Of a stretch of 64,000 bases of DNA, positions 25,623 through 33,745 are shown in pieces. The notes beneath the pieces were generated by a model, which was not told the origin of the DNA, ran no database searches, and worked only from the letters and a program-made list of their open reading frames with translations. Within the stretch, counting starts at the first letter, position 1. Every line of letters begins with the position of its first letter. Made by a program: the position numbers and the translations under genes. This stretch comes from UBA5066 sp046331465. GTDB taxonomy: Bacteria > Acidobacteriota > Thermoanaerobaculia > UBA5066. The stretch is taken from assembly GCA_046331465.1 (NCBI GenBank), contig JAXLQV010000002.1, forward strand, positions 930,001 to 994,000, read 5' to 3'.

Positions 25623-26789
25623 TCAGAAGAAGTAGAGGGCGTTGAGGAGGACCGTCGGCTGCGTCGTGGTGAAGCCGATGCCCTTCTCGAACACGTCGCG
25701 GGTCGAGTGGTCCAGGCGAAGGTCGGCGCGAAAGACGAGGCCGGGCGCCAGCTTCAGCTCCGGGGTGAGGGTGAGCTCCGAGAGGGTCTGGGGGGTCCCG
25801 GTCCGGACACCGTCCGGGTCGTCGAAGACTTCGGCGCGCAGGACGAGCGCGAACGAGGGATTCAGGCCGAGGCGTCCGTAGAGGGCGACGCCGCCCCACG
25901 TCGCGTCGAGGCCCGGGCCGGCCGCGTTCGCCTCGGTCGCCCAGACGGCGTCGAGGCCCAGCGCCGAGAGGGTCCCGAGCTTCCAGGTCCCGACGAGGTT
26001 CAGGAACGTCCGGCTGTCCCCGTCGTTCCCGGCGCGTTCCGGACCGACGACGGCGTTGAGGAAGAGGGTGGCGTTCGAGGGGAGGGTGAGGGCGACCTGG
26101 GCGGCGATCGACTTCGACGAGTTCGAGTCCTCGACGTTGTCCCAGCCGTTCACGACCTCGACCATCGCCGAGACCGTTCCGGAGAAGGTGTACGTCGCCT
26201 TGAGGCCGGTGTGGGTCGCCGGCTCGGCGTAGCCGAGGAGGAACGAGCGGGTGGCGTTGTCGTTGTACCCGTCGTATCCCTCGACGACTTCGTAGCCGCA
26301 GTGGCTGAGCCACTTGCCCGCGTCGAGGCGGAGGCCGCTCCCGAGCGGGGCGACGTACGAGACGAAGGCCTGCTGGAGGTCGAAGTCCCCGGCCTCGCCG
26401 CTCTCGTCGCGGAAGAGGCCGGAGGCGGCGGTGACGCGCGGGATCGAGGCGCCGGCCATCGCGTCGACGCGGAAGCCCGCCTCGCCCGGTGCGGACGCGA
26501 CCTTCTGGACGACGAGCTCGGCGCCGTCGATCTTGATCGAGTTGTCGTCGAAGTCGAAGACGCGGAGCTGGTTCGTTCCGGACGCGGGGCGGTTGAAGTT
26601 CCACGACCAGCTCGTCGTGACGAAGCCGTTCACGCCGATCGTCTCGTACCACGGCCGCGGGGCGGCGGGCGCCGGCGACGGCGCGGCTGCCGGCTCCTCG
26701 GCGGAGGCTCGAGGCGAGGGGGCGACGGCCGCCGCCCCGGCGAGCAGGAAAAGGAGGGCCGCGACGCGGCCCTCCTTCGTCCGGGCCAA
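25623..26789 (-). CDS. outer-membrane beta-barrel porin (BBP2/OmpL-like)
   Basis: A 388-residue outer-membrane protein. A signal peptide (LLFLLAGAAAVAPSPRASAEE) is followed by a Pro/Ala linker and a series of amphipathic strands such as FVTTSWSWNFN, QAFVSYVAPLGSGLRLDAGKW and HTGLKATYTFSG. It ends in Phe (LNALYFF), the usual barrel-assembly signature. The pattern fits the putative beta-barrel porin-2 group. The start appears to be TTG at 26789, four bases after the amt stop, so amt and the porin form an operon. It may let ammonium or other small cations cross the outer membrane, which is an inference from context. Confidence 0.8.
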   Translation of the reverse strand: MARTKEGRVAALLFLLAGAAAVAPSPRASAEEPAAAPSPAPAAPRPWYETIGVNGFVTTSWSWNFNRPASGTNQLRVFDFDDNSIKIDGAELVVQKVASAPGEAGFRVDAMAGASIPRVTAASGLFRDESGEAGDFDLQQAFVSYVAPLGSGLRLDAGKWLSHCGYEVVEGYDGYNDNATRSFLLGYAEPATHTGLKATYTFSGTVSAMVEVVNGWDNVEDSNSSKSIAAQVALTLPSNATLFLNAVVGPERAGNDGDSRTFLNLVGTWKLGTLSALGLDAVWATEANAAGPGLDATWGGVALYGRLGLNPSFALVLRAEVFDDPDGVRTGTPQTLSELTLTPELKLAPGLVFRADLRLDHSTRDVFEKGIGFTTTQPTVLLNALYFF

Positions 26790-26792
26790 GGC

Positions 26793-28040
26793 TCAGACCC
26801 CTTCGAGGTAGGCCGTCTCGCCGTGGATCGACTGGTCGAGCCCTTCCCGCTCCCCGGCCTCGGTGACCTTCACGGCCGTCACCCGGTCGATCAGCCAGAG
26901 CATGCCGTACGTGAAGAGGAAGGCCCACGCGGACGAGAGGACGACCGCGAGGAGCTGGACGAGGAAGAAGCGGGTGTTCCCGCGGAGCAGGCCGTCGACG
27001 CCCGCCGGGTTGAAGGCGGTCGTCGCGAAGACGCCGCAGAGGATGATCCCGATGAAGCCGCCGACGCCGTGGACGCCCCAGACGTCGAGCGCGTCGTCCC
27101 AGCCGAGCCTGTTCTTCAGCGCCACGGCGTAGAAGCAGACGACCCCGGCGATGATGCCGATGAGGCAGGCGGTCGTCGGGGAGACGTAGCCGGCGGCCGG
27201 CGTGATCGTCGCGAGGCCCGCGACGGCGCCCGTGAGGAGGCCGAGGAACTTCGGCTTCTTCGTCGTCATCCAGTCGACGCAGAGCCACGCGACGGCGGCG
27301 AAGCTCGCGGCGATGTCGGTGTTGAGGAAGGCGACGGCGGTGACGGAGTCGACGCGGAACTCGCTCCCCGCGTTGAAGCCGTACCAGCCGAACCAGAGGA
27401 GGCCGGTGCCGAGCGCGACGAGCGGGATCGAGTGGGGCCCGCGGTCCTCGACCTTGCGCCTGCCGACGTAGAGGACGGACGCGAGCGCCGCGATCCCGGC
27501 GATGTTGTGGACGACGATGCCGCCGGCGAAGTCGAGGACGCCCCACTTCGCGAGGATTCCGCCGCCCCACACCATGTGGACGAAGGGGAAGTAGACGAAC
27601 GTCAGCCAGCCGGTCAGGAAGATCATGTAGGCCTTGAACGTCACGCGGTTCGTGAAGGCGCCCGTGATGAGGGCCGGCGTGATGATCGCGAACATCATCT
27701 GGTAGGCGCAGAAGACGATCATCGGGATCCCGTTGTTGATCGGGGACGGCATCTGGAGCGTGATCCCGCGGAGGAACGCCCAGTCGAGGTTCCCGACGAT
27801 CCCGGCGAGGTCCGTGCCGCTCTTGAGGTCGCCGCTGAAGCAGAGCGAGAAGCCGTAGGCCCACCAGAGGACCGTCGTCCAGCCCATCGAGACGAAGCTC
27901 TGGATCATGATCGCGAGGACGTTCTTCCGGCCGACGAGCCCGCCATAGAAGAAGGCGAGGCCGGGCGTCATCAGCATCACGAGGCTGGAGCACAGCAGCA
28001 TGAAGGCCGTGTCTCCGGTGTTGATCGTCATCTGGGGCAT
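26793..28040 (-). CDS. amt: ammonium transporter Amt
   Basis: A 415-residue Amt/MEP/Rh channel for ammonium uptake in the inner membrane. It starts with INTGDTAFMLLCSSLVMLMTPGLAFFYGGLV, the N-terminal family signature, and has about eleven helices. The twin-histidine pore is represented by FVHMVWGG (first His) and VWGVHGVGGFIG (second His). The signature DFAGGIVVHNIAG is intact. ATG at 28040 has AGGAGGAG. No glnK/glnB gene follows, which is unusual; a porin gene follows instead. The leader contains a strong hairpin that could attenuate transcription. Confidence 0.96.
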   Translation of the reverse strand: MPQMTINTGDTAFMLLCSSLVMLMTPGLAFFYGGLVGRKNVLAIMIQSFVSMGWTTVLWWAYGFSLCFSGDLKSGTDLAGIVGNLDWAFLRGITLQMPSPINNGIPMIVFCAYQMMFAIITPALITGAFTNRVTFKAYMIFLTGWLTFVYFPFVHMVWGGGILAKWGVLDFAGGIVVHNIAGIAALASVLYVGRRKVEDRGPHSIPLVALGTGLLWFGWYGFNAGSEFRVDSVTAVAFLNTDIAASFAAVAWLCVDWMTTKKPKFLGLLTGAVAGLATITPAAGYVSPTTACLIGIIAGVVCFYAVALKNRLGWDDALDVWGVHGVGGFIGIILCGVFATTAFNPAGVDGLLRGNTRFFLVQLLAVVLSSAWAFLFTYGMLWLIDRVTAVKVTEAGEREGLDQSIHGETAYLEGV

Positions 28041-28107
28041 GTCATCTCCTCCTGGGTTCGTGGGTCCGGGGCGGACGGGCCGCCCCGGCGGGAATGGGAG
28101 AAACGAA

Positions 28108-28134
28108 GACGGCCCCGGGAAGTCCGGGGCCGTC
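28108..28134 (-). promoter_or_regulatory. strong hairpin in the amt leader
   Basis: GACGGCCCCGG at 28108-28118 pairs perfectly with CCGGGGCCGTC at 28124-28134 around a 5-base loop. Read in the amt direction, the second arm is followed by TTCGTTTCTCCC, a partly T-rich tract. This could be an attenuator or a terminator about 70 bases before the amt start. Confidence 0.45.
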
Positions 28135-28211
28135 GGGAGCGGTGGACGTCGTCCGTGAGGTGCCGCGGCGGGCGTCGGTGGGGGCGTTCGATCGGCAGAT
28201 GGTGTGAGGAA

Positions 28212-28236
28212 AAATTCCCCGCAAAGCGAGGAATTT
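28212..28236. repeat. dyad with 11-bp arms (one mismatch) in the amt/28374 intergenic region
   Basis: AAATTCCCCGC at 28212-28222 and GCGAGGAATTT at 28226-28236 with loop AAA and one mismatched pair. It lies midway in a 333-bp divergent intergenic region and is AT-rich at its ends. It could be a regulator site or the start of the amt leader structure. Confidence 0.4.
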
Positions 28237-28324
28237 CACCACGACATCGAAGCCCCCGTCAACGAACGGAGATCCCCGATGCGTGCCCGTGCCGGGGCGC
28301 GGGTGCCACGCTGCACAGGCGTTT

Positions 28325-28345
28325 TGTTGAGATAGAATCTCGACA
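28325..28345. promoter_or_regulatory. 21-bp operator-like palindrome upstream of the SnoaL-like gene
   Basis: TGTTGAGAT at 28325-28333, spacer AGA, ATCTCGACA at 28337-28345; one mismatch in nine pairs. It is 29 bases before the ATG at 28374, where it would overlap the promoter or transcription start. Confidence 0.45.
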
Positions 28346-28373
28346 GAACGAAACCCGGAAAGAAGGACCATCG

Positions 28374-28862
28374 ATGAGACGAGCCGTTCTGTTCGTGTCC
28401 GCCCTCGCCGTTGCCGCGGGACTCGCGACGACCCCTGCTCTCGCCGCCGACGCGCCGAAGGCGACGGGCGTCAAGAGCCTCGACGCCGCGTTCACGAAGG
28501 CGATGCTCGCGGGCGACGCCGCGGCCCTCGCGGCGCTCTACGCGGACGACGCCGTTCTCGTCATGCCCGGCGCGCCGGCTGCCAGGGGCGGCAAGGCGAT
28601 CGCGGAGACGTTCGCGGGCCTCGTGAAGGAGGTGAAGGTCACCGAGTTCGTCCTGATGGACAGCCACCACGAGACGTCGGGGCACCTCTCGGCGGGCTGG
28701 GGCCGCTACAGGATGACGACGGTCCCGAAGGCGGGCGGGGCGCCGACGACCGAGACGGGAACCTACTGCGGGGTCGCCGTCCAGAAGGGCGGCGCCTGGA
28801 AGTACGTCTCGGACAACGCGGCGGCGGACCCGGCGCCCGCCGCGTCTCCTGCGAAGAACTGA
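28374..28862 (+). CDS. secreted SnoaL/DUF4440-like (NTF2-fold) protein
   Basis: A 162-residue protein with a signal peptide (RAVLFVSALAVAAGLATTPALAAD). The mature part has the NTF2-like pattern of DUF4440 proteins: LDAAFTKAMLAGDAAALAALYADDAVLVMPGAPAARGGKAIAETF, then beta strands ending in AWKYVSDN. Family members bind small ligands or act as hydrolases or isomerases. No catalytic residue can be assigned. ATG at 28374 with GAAGGACC upstream. It is divergent from amt. Confidence 0.8.
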   Translation: MRRAVLFVSALAVAAGLATTPALAADAPKATGVKSLDAAFTKAMLAGDAAALAALYADDAVLVMPGAPAARGGKAIAETFAGLVKEVKVTEFVLMDSHHETSGHLSAGWGRYRMTTVPKAGGAPTTETGTYCGVAVQKGGAWKYVSDNAAADPAPAASPAKN

Positions 28863-28878
28863 CCGCGACTCGATCGAC

Positions 28879-28915
28879 GCGCCGCCCCGCGCCTTCGCGA
28901 AACGCGGGGCGGCGC
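28879..28915. terminator. bidirectional hairpin terminator candidate
   Basis: Perfect 13-bp arms at 28879-28891 and 28903-28915 around an 11-base loop, between two convergent genes. No U-tract, but the stem is very stable. Confidence 0.65.
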
Positions 28916-28940
28916 CCTCTCCGCCGCCACCTGCCCGCTG

Positions 28941-29237
28941 CTACTCGACGAGGGTGAAGATCTCGCGGTGGCCGCCCGCGACGAGGGGCCGCAGGCGTGA
29001 GTAGAAGGCCTGCCATTCCGGGTTCGAGAAGGCCTTCGAGATCGACTCCTCGAACGCGGAGAGGCTCGGGTGCTCGCTCTCGAGAACGAGCGTGTAGAAG
29101 CCCGCGACGAGGTCGGCCATCGCCCGCTGGGCCGGCATTCCGAGGCGCTCCGCCAGCGGACGTCCTTCCCGGACGATGCTCAGCGCCTTCTTCATCTCCT
29201 CGGGTCGGATCTGGAACACGTTTCGGACGATGACCAT
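28941..29237 (-). CDS. small ABM/NIPSNAP-like protein
   Basis: A 98-residue protein, probably a dimeric alpha-beta barrel. It starts MVIVRNVFQIRPEEMKKAL and ends with FYSRLRPLVAGGHREIFTLVE, a pattern seen in NIPSNAP/ABM-like domains. ATG at 29237 with a strong AAGGAGGT site. No catalytic motif. Function unknown. Confidence 0.6.
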   Translation of the reverse strand: MVIVRNVFQIRPEEMKKALSIVREGRPLAERLGMPAQRAMADLVAGFYTLVLESEHPSLSAFEESISKAFSNPEWQAFYSRLRPLVAGGHREIFTLVE

Positions 29238-29419
29238 GCGATACCTCCTTGCGTCCGCCGCCCTCAGGCGAGCGTGACGGCCGATGGCTGATTCCGGGAT
29301 CGCCTTATAGAGGCCGCTTCCGGGAAAAGGTTTCGACCGCGGAGAAGAACCGGCGGCGTGTCCACCACCCCCGCAGGCCGGGGAGCAGCCCGTCGAGGCC
29401 CGGGAGCCCGGGCACGCGC

Positions 29420-29448
29420 TTGTTCCCCCGACGGGAACGGCCTAATGT
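29420..29448 (+). promoter_or_regulatory. promoter of the gamma-glutamyltransferase gene
   Basis: TTGTTC at 29420-29425, 17-base spacer, TAATGT at 29443-29448. The ATG at 29445 lies inside this -10 element, so translation more likely starts at the in-frame GTG at 29457, nearly at the transcription start. Confidence 0.55.
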
Positions 29449-29456
29449 CGTCGGTC

Positions 29457-31205
29457 GTGCAGAGCGCCGCAGGCCCCGGCCCCGTCGTCCGCCTTCCCGG
29501 CCATACCCGACCCGTCGAAACGGCGAGGAAGAGGCTCCGCTCTCGCGCCGCGTCCGTCGCACTTCTCGCCGCCGTGGCGTGTGCCTGCGCGACGACGAAG
29601 CCCGCGGCGCTTCCGACCGGGCCGGGCGACACCGTCGCCACGCGCGGGATGGTCGTCGCGGCGCACCCCGACGCGGCCCGGGCGGGGCTCGAGATCCTCC
29701 AGGCCGGCGGTAACGCCGTCGACGCGGCGGTGGCGGCGGCGTTCGCCCTCACGGTGGCCGAGCCGAACGCGTCGGGCGTCGGGGGCGGGGGCTTCGCGCT
29801 GATCGCGATGGCCGGCGGGAGCCGGCCGGTGATGGTCGACTACCGCGAGGCGGCGCCGCGCGCGGCCACCCCGGATCGCTACTACGGGAGCGGCCAGGGG
29901 TTCGCCGCGCTGACCGAGGAGGGACCGCTCGCCGTCGGCGTCCCCGGCCTCGTCGCGGGGGCCGCGAAGGCCCTCGAGCTCCACGGGACGATGACGCTCG
30001 CCCAGGTCCTGCGCCCCGCGATCCGCCTCGCCCGGGAGGGAATCGTCGTCACCCCGCGCCTCGCGGGGATCATCGCGGACAAGTTCGAGAAGCTCTCGCG
30101 TTACCCGGCGGCCGCCCGGGTCTACCTCCCCGACGGCCTCCCGCCGGAGCCCGGCGCCCGGCTCGCGAACGAGGACCTCGCGCGCACGCTCGAGGCGATC
30201 GCCGCCGGCGGCCCGGGCGCCTTCTACGAGGGCCCGGTCGGGAAGGCGATCGTCGCGGAGGTGAAGGGGCGCGGAGGGCTCCTCGACGAGGCCGACCTCG
30301 CGGGCTACCGGGCGATCGTGCGCGAGCCGGTCCGGGGAACCTACCGGGGCGTGGAGATCCTGTCGGCCTCTCCGCCGACCGCGGGCGGGACGGCGCTCGT
30401 CGAGCTCCTGAACGTCCTCGAGGAGTTCGACCTCGCGGGCTGGGGACGGGGAGACGTCCGGACGCTGCACGTGATCGCGGAGGCCTCGAAGATGGCCTTC
30501 GTCGACAAGGCGGCCACGAATGGCGACCCGGACTTCGTGAGGGTCCCGGTCGAGGCCCTCGCGAGCAAGGAGCACGCGAAGAGCCTCGCCGCCCGGGTCC
30601 GGCTCGACGCGGCCCGCTTCGACTACGAGGCCGGCGCGTTCGCCGCGTCCGACTCACCGAGCACCTCGCACGTCTCCGTCGTCGACGGCGCGGGGAACGC
30701 GGTCGCCCTCACCCAGAGCGTGAACCTCTACTTCGGGTCGGGCGTCATGGCCCCCGGGACCGGCTTCGTCCTGAACGACCACCTGAACGACTTCGACACG
30801 GAGCCGGGCCATCCCAACTCGATCGGGCCCGGCCGGCGGCCGTCGAGCAGCATCGCGCCGACGATCCTCCGGAAGGGCGGGCGCCCGTACCTCGTCCTCG
30901 GGACGCCCGGAGCGTCGCGGATCGTCACCGCCCTCGCGGAGATCGTCGTCAACACCGTCGACTTCGGCATGGGGGTCGACGAGGCGATCGAGGCGCCGCG
31001 CATCCACGCCATCGGGAAGACGCTGGAGGTCGAAGGGGGCATCCCGGACGACGTCGTGAAGCGCCTGTCGGCCCTCGGCCACGACGTGAAGACGTACCCG
31101 CCGCACGACGACCACTTCGGCGGGGCCCACGTGATCCGCGTGGAGAAGGGACGCCTCGTGGGCGGGGCCGACTCGCGCCGCGACGGGCTGGCCGTCGGCT
31201 ACTGA
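29457..31205 (+). CDS. ggt: gamma-glutamyltransferase (GGT/CapD-family)
   Basis: About 582 residues. It cleaves or transfers gamma-glutamyl groups. The N-terminus has Arg-rich then hydrophobic ALLAAVACACATT, consistent with a lipoprotein signal with Cys42. The large-subunit core begins RGMVVAAHPDAARAGLEIL. The autocatalytic site is STSH with Thr403 as the expected nucleophile (family TTH), followed by SVVDGAGNAVALTQ. Later motifs are GTGFVLND, RRPSSSIAPTIL and GTPGASRI. The gene faces the pgs operon, and its stop overlaps the pgsW 3' end by 7 bases. CapD, the enzyme that trims and anchors poly-gamma-glutamate in Bacillus, belongs to this family, so a role in that polymer's processing is plausible. 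Start choice rests on the promoter position. Confidence 0.92.
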   Translation: MQSAAGPGPVVRLPGHTRPVETARKRLRSRAASVALLAAVACACATTKPAALPTGPGDTVATRGMVVAAHPDAARAGLEILQAGGNAVDAAVAAAFALTVAEPNASGVGGGGFALIAMAGGSRPVMVDYREAAPRAATPDRYYGSGQGFAALTEEGPLAVGVPGLVAGAAKALELHGTMTLAQVLRPAIRLAREGIVVTPRLAGIIADKFEKLSRYPAAARVYLPDGLPPEPGARLANEDLARTLEAIAAGGPGAFYEGPVGKAIVAEVKGRGGLLDEADLAGYRAIVREPVRGTYRGVEILSASPPTAGGTALVELLNVLEEFDLAGWGRGDVRTLHVIAEASKMAFVDKAATNGDPDFVRVPVEALASKEHAKSLAARVRLDAARFDYEAGAFAASDSPSTSHVSVVDGAGNAVALTQSVNLYFGSGVMAPGTGFVLNDHLNDFDTEPGHPNSIGPGRRPSSSIAPTILRKGGRPYLVLGTPGASRIVTALAEIVVNTVDFGMGVDEAIEAPRIHAIGKTLEVEGGIPDDVVKRLSALGHDVKTYPPHDDHFGGAHVIRVEKGRLVGGADSRRDGLAVGY

Positions 31206-32185
31206 AGTCCTACGCCCCACCGGAGGGCGAGGTCGCGGACGTTCAGGAGGTGGAGGACGGGGACACCCCGCTCGGCGAAGCGGGCCATGACGCCCCGGTC
31301 CGCGCCGAGGTCGAACGGCATCCCGCGGAGAAAACCGTTCCGGAGGCGCAGGAACGACGCCGATCGGCCGAGGCTCGCCTCGTTCCCGCCGCAGTTGACG
31401 TAGAGCGCGACGGGCTGGCCGCCCGCGTGACGGGAATAGGCGGCGAGGCGCCGGCCGATCGACTCCTCGAGGCTCGAGGGCACGAGGATGTCGACGCCGA
31501 GGGCCGCGGCCGAAGCCGCGGCGATGTGCGTCGCGAGCGTCCGCGCCTCCGGCTCGAGATCGCTGCCGGCGTCGCCGTCCCCTCCGACCGACACGGCGAC
31601 GCTCGCGCGGGGAACGACTCCGGCGGCCACGAGCCGCGCCTCCATCTCGGGCCAGGTGAAGCCCGGCTCGGTCGCGCCCCACGTCGACGCCGTGACCGAC
31701 GAGACGGCGACGAGCCTCGCGTCGAGCTCCGCGCAGGCCGAGACGACCGCGAGGTCGAGGCCGGGAAAGGAGCCGGAGAAGCTCGCGGCGACGACGCTCC
31801 CGTGGCGCACGCCGGTGCGGTGCAGGCGGCGGACGAGCTCGCCCGCCCAGCGGGGCGAGGTGGAGAGGCGCTTCGCCTCGAGGCTCCCGAGGGTCGTCAC
31901 GAGCGGGGTCAGCTCCGCGCCGACGAGGCCGGCCTCGCGCTCGAGGACGCCCTCGGGCCGGGGAACGCCGGCGTCTCTCTTCGCGCCGGCGAGGAAGGTC
32001 TCCGCGCGCCTCATCCTCGTCTCGGCGGCTTCGGCGCGGCCCTCGACGGCGTCGCCTCCCGGCGCGCGCCGCGAGAGCCGCGGCCCGAAGAGCGTCCAGC
32101 CGGCCAGCGCGGCCAGGGACGCGACGAGGAGGGCGGATGCCGGGACGCTCGATCGCCGGACGAAGGGGGGGAGGTCGTGCCTCAT
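31199..32185 (-). CDS. pgsW: poly-gamma-glutamate system protein PgsW-like
   Basis: A 328-residue protein with one N-terminal transmembrane helix (VPASALLVASLAALAGWTLF) and a large outer domain containing VVAASFSGSFPGLDLAVVSACAELDARLVAVSSVTAS and ALYVNCGGNEASLG. This matches what I recall of the uncharacterised protein that accompanies pgsB/pgsC in Gram-negative operons. Its start overlaps the pgsC stop (ATGA at 32182-32185). It is the last gene of the operon. Biochemical role unknown. Confidence 0.75.
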   Translation of the reverse strand: MRHDLPPFVRRSSVPASALLVASLAALAGWTLFGPRLSRRAPGGDAVEGRAEAAETRMRRAETFLAGAKRDAGVPRPEGVLEREAGLVGAELTPLVTTLGSLEAKRLSTSPRWAGELVRRLHRTGVRHGSVVAASFSGSFPGLDLAVVSACAELDARLVAVSSVTASTWGATEPGFTWPEMEARLVAAGVVPRASVAVSVGGDGDAGSDLEPEARTLATHIAAASAAALGVDILVPSSLEESIGRRLAAYSRHAGGQPVALYVNCGGNEASLGRSASFLRLRNGFLRGMPFDLGADRGVMARFAERGVPVLHLLNVRDLALRWGVGLQ

Positions 32186-32625
32186 GCCACCCACGGGAGG
32201 AGGAGGGCGAGCAGGAGGCGGACCGCGACGGCGACGAGGAGCGTCACGGCGAAGGTCGGGACGACGCCCTGCGAGACGGCCTCGCTGGCGATCAGGCCGG
32301 GGACGATGTACCCGATGACGCGGGCGTCGACGGGCTGCACCGGGAAGGCGAGGAGGAGCCGCTCGGCGAGGACGTTCAGGAGGAAGCCGGCGAGGACCGC
32401 GACCGCGAGCCTCCGCCGCCCGTAGAGGACGACGAGGCGCGAGAGGCCGAACCGCACGAGCGCCCACGTCGCGAACGCGACGGCGAACGTCGCGGCGAGG
32501 CGCCCGGGCTGGTCGAGGTGGAGGGCGAGGTAGCCGGGCACGACGAGGCCCGCGGCCGAGATTCCGACGACCTCGCTCACGAGGAGGCTCACGGCGATGC
32601 CGAGCGCGATCGCGAGCTCAACCAC
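32182..32625 (-). CDS. pgsC: poly-gamma-glutamate biosynthesis membrane protein PgsC/CapC
   Basis: A 147-residue polytopic membrane protein with about four to five helices. The N-terminus AIALGIAVSLLVSEVVGISAAGLVVPGYLAL carries the PgsC/CapC pattern (E-x-x-G-x-x-P-G-Y). PgsC forms the membrane part of the poly-gamma-glutamate synthase with PgsB. GTG at 32625 overlaps the pgsB 3' end by 8 bases. Length matches Bacillus PgsC. Confidence 0.88.
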   Translation of the reverse strand: MVELAIALGIAVSLLVSEVVGISAAGLVVPGYLALHLDQPGRLAATFAVAFATWALVRFGLSRLVVLYGRRRLAVAVLAGFLLNVLAERLLLAFPVQPVDARVIGYIVPGLIASEAVSQGVVPTFAVTLLVAVAVRLLLALLLPWVA

Positions 32626-33745
32626 CGGGCGATCCTCCCACGACCGCCACGACCGGAAGGCCGCGCGTGTTCCCGCAGAGGACGAGGGCGCCGGCGCCCG
32701 ACTCCTCGACGGCCGCCCGCAGCCGGCGGACCGGCACGAACGGGAACGCCCGCGCCCCCGCGGGCCGGGCCGCGCGGGAGAGGACGAGCGCCGGGCGGTC
32801 GCCGGTGAGGAGGACCCGCGCGCCGGGAAGCGCGGCGAGCGAGGGAGCGAATTGCCGGAGGCGGTCGGGGCGGTCGTGGCGGTGGTTGTAGATCGCGAGG
32901 ACGGGCCCGGAGGCCGAGGAGAGGAGCGTCGAGGTCCGGCAGAGGAGCGCGAACGACTCCGGGTCGTTCGCGGCGCGCGCGTCGAGGAGGGCGACCTCGC
33001 GGCCTGCCACGCGGACGACGCGCTCGCGGAACGCCCCCGGGTCCGCGGCGGCGGAGGCCATCGCGCGGCGCGCGACGTCGTCCGGCACGCCGAGGAGCCT
33101 CGTCACCTCGAGCGCCGTCGCGACGTCCTCCTCGAGCCAGGAGACCCCCGCGCCGGAGGGAGGGCCGGCGGCGACGACGCGCGTGCCGAGCGAGTCGGCG
33201 CGCTCCCGGAAGAGCTCCGCGAAGTCCGGCGTTCCGAGGACGAGGACGCCGTCGCGCGGGACCGTCGCCGCGAGGGACGCGGCGATCTCCGCGAGGCTCG
33301 CGCCCATCGCCTCGGTGTGGTCGGTCCGCACGTTCGTGACGACGCCGATCGTCGCGCCGACCATCTCCCGTTCCGCCGCGTGCTGGAGGTCGGGCCGGAT
33401 CGCCATGCACTCCACGACGGCCGCCTTCACGCCGAGGCGCCGGGCCAGGAGGAGGAAGCGGAGCTCCTCGCGCACGTTCGGCGGACCGAGGCGGCGGACG
33501 AAGCGTTCGGTGCCATCGGGCAGGAGGACGCGGGCCTCGGTCCCGGTGACGCGGGCGAGCGTCGGGACGCCGTGGGCGCGAAGCGCCGCGGCGATGAGCC
33601 GCGTCACGGTCGATTTGCCGCGCGTGCCGTTCACGTGGACCCGGATCGGCACGGCGGCACGGGCGCGGTCGCGGAGGAGCCGCTCCGCGAGACCGGCGGC
33701 GAGGAGCGTCCCGAGGCACACCGCGATCGCGACGGTCGCGCTCAC
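32618..33745 (-). CDS. pgsB: poly-gamma-glutamate synthase ATPase subunit PgsB/CapB
   Basis: A 375-residue Mur-ligase-like amide ligase that activates glutamate with ATP to build poly-gamma-glutamate. One N-terminal helix (residues 3-20) anchors it. The P-loop is VNGTRGKSTVTRL at 38-50. Further motifs are VVECMAIRPDLQ, GVVTNVRTDHTEAMG (Mur ligase metal-binding region) and AIYNHRHDRPDR. Length is close to Bacillus PgsB. GTG at 33745 overlaps the upstream M14-like gene (GTGA). Confidence 0.9.
   Translation of the reverse strand: MSATVAIAVCLGTLLAAGLAERLLRDRARAAVPIRVHVNGTRGKSTVTRLIAAALRAHGVPTLARVTGTEARVLLPDGTERFVRRLGPPNVREELRFLLLARRLGVKAAVVECMAIRPDLQHAAEREMVGATIGVVTNVRTDHTEAMGASLAEIAASLAATVPRDGVLVLGTPDFAELFRERADSLGTRVVAAGPPSGAGVSWLEEDVATALEVTRLLGVPDDVARRAMASAAADPGAFRERVVRVAGREVALLDARAANDPESFALLCRTSTLLSSASGPVLAIYNHRHDRPDRLRQFAPSLAALPGARVLLTGDRPALVLSRAARPAGARAFPFVPVRRLRAAVEESGAGALVLCGNTRGLPVVAVVGGSPGG

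Noticed and set aside
25707..28373. Plus-strand open frame continuing into the SnoaL-like gene
   Set aside because: The upstream 890 codons shadow the porin and amt genes; the real start at 28374 has a signal peptide and ribosome site.
29358..29456. Upstream starts for the gamma-glutamyltransferase gene (ATG at 29358 and 29445)
   Set aside because: The ATG at 29445 lies in the -10 element of a good promoter and the one at 29358 is before the -35; GTG at 29457 is preferred, though not proven.
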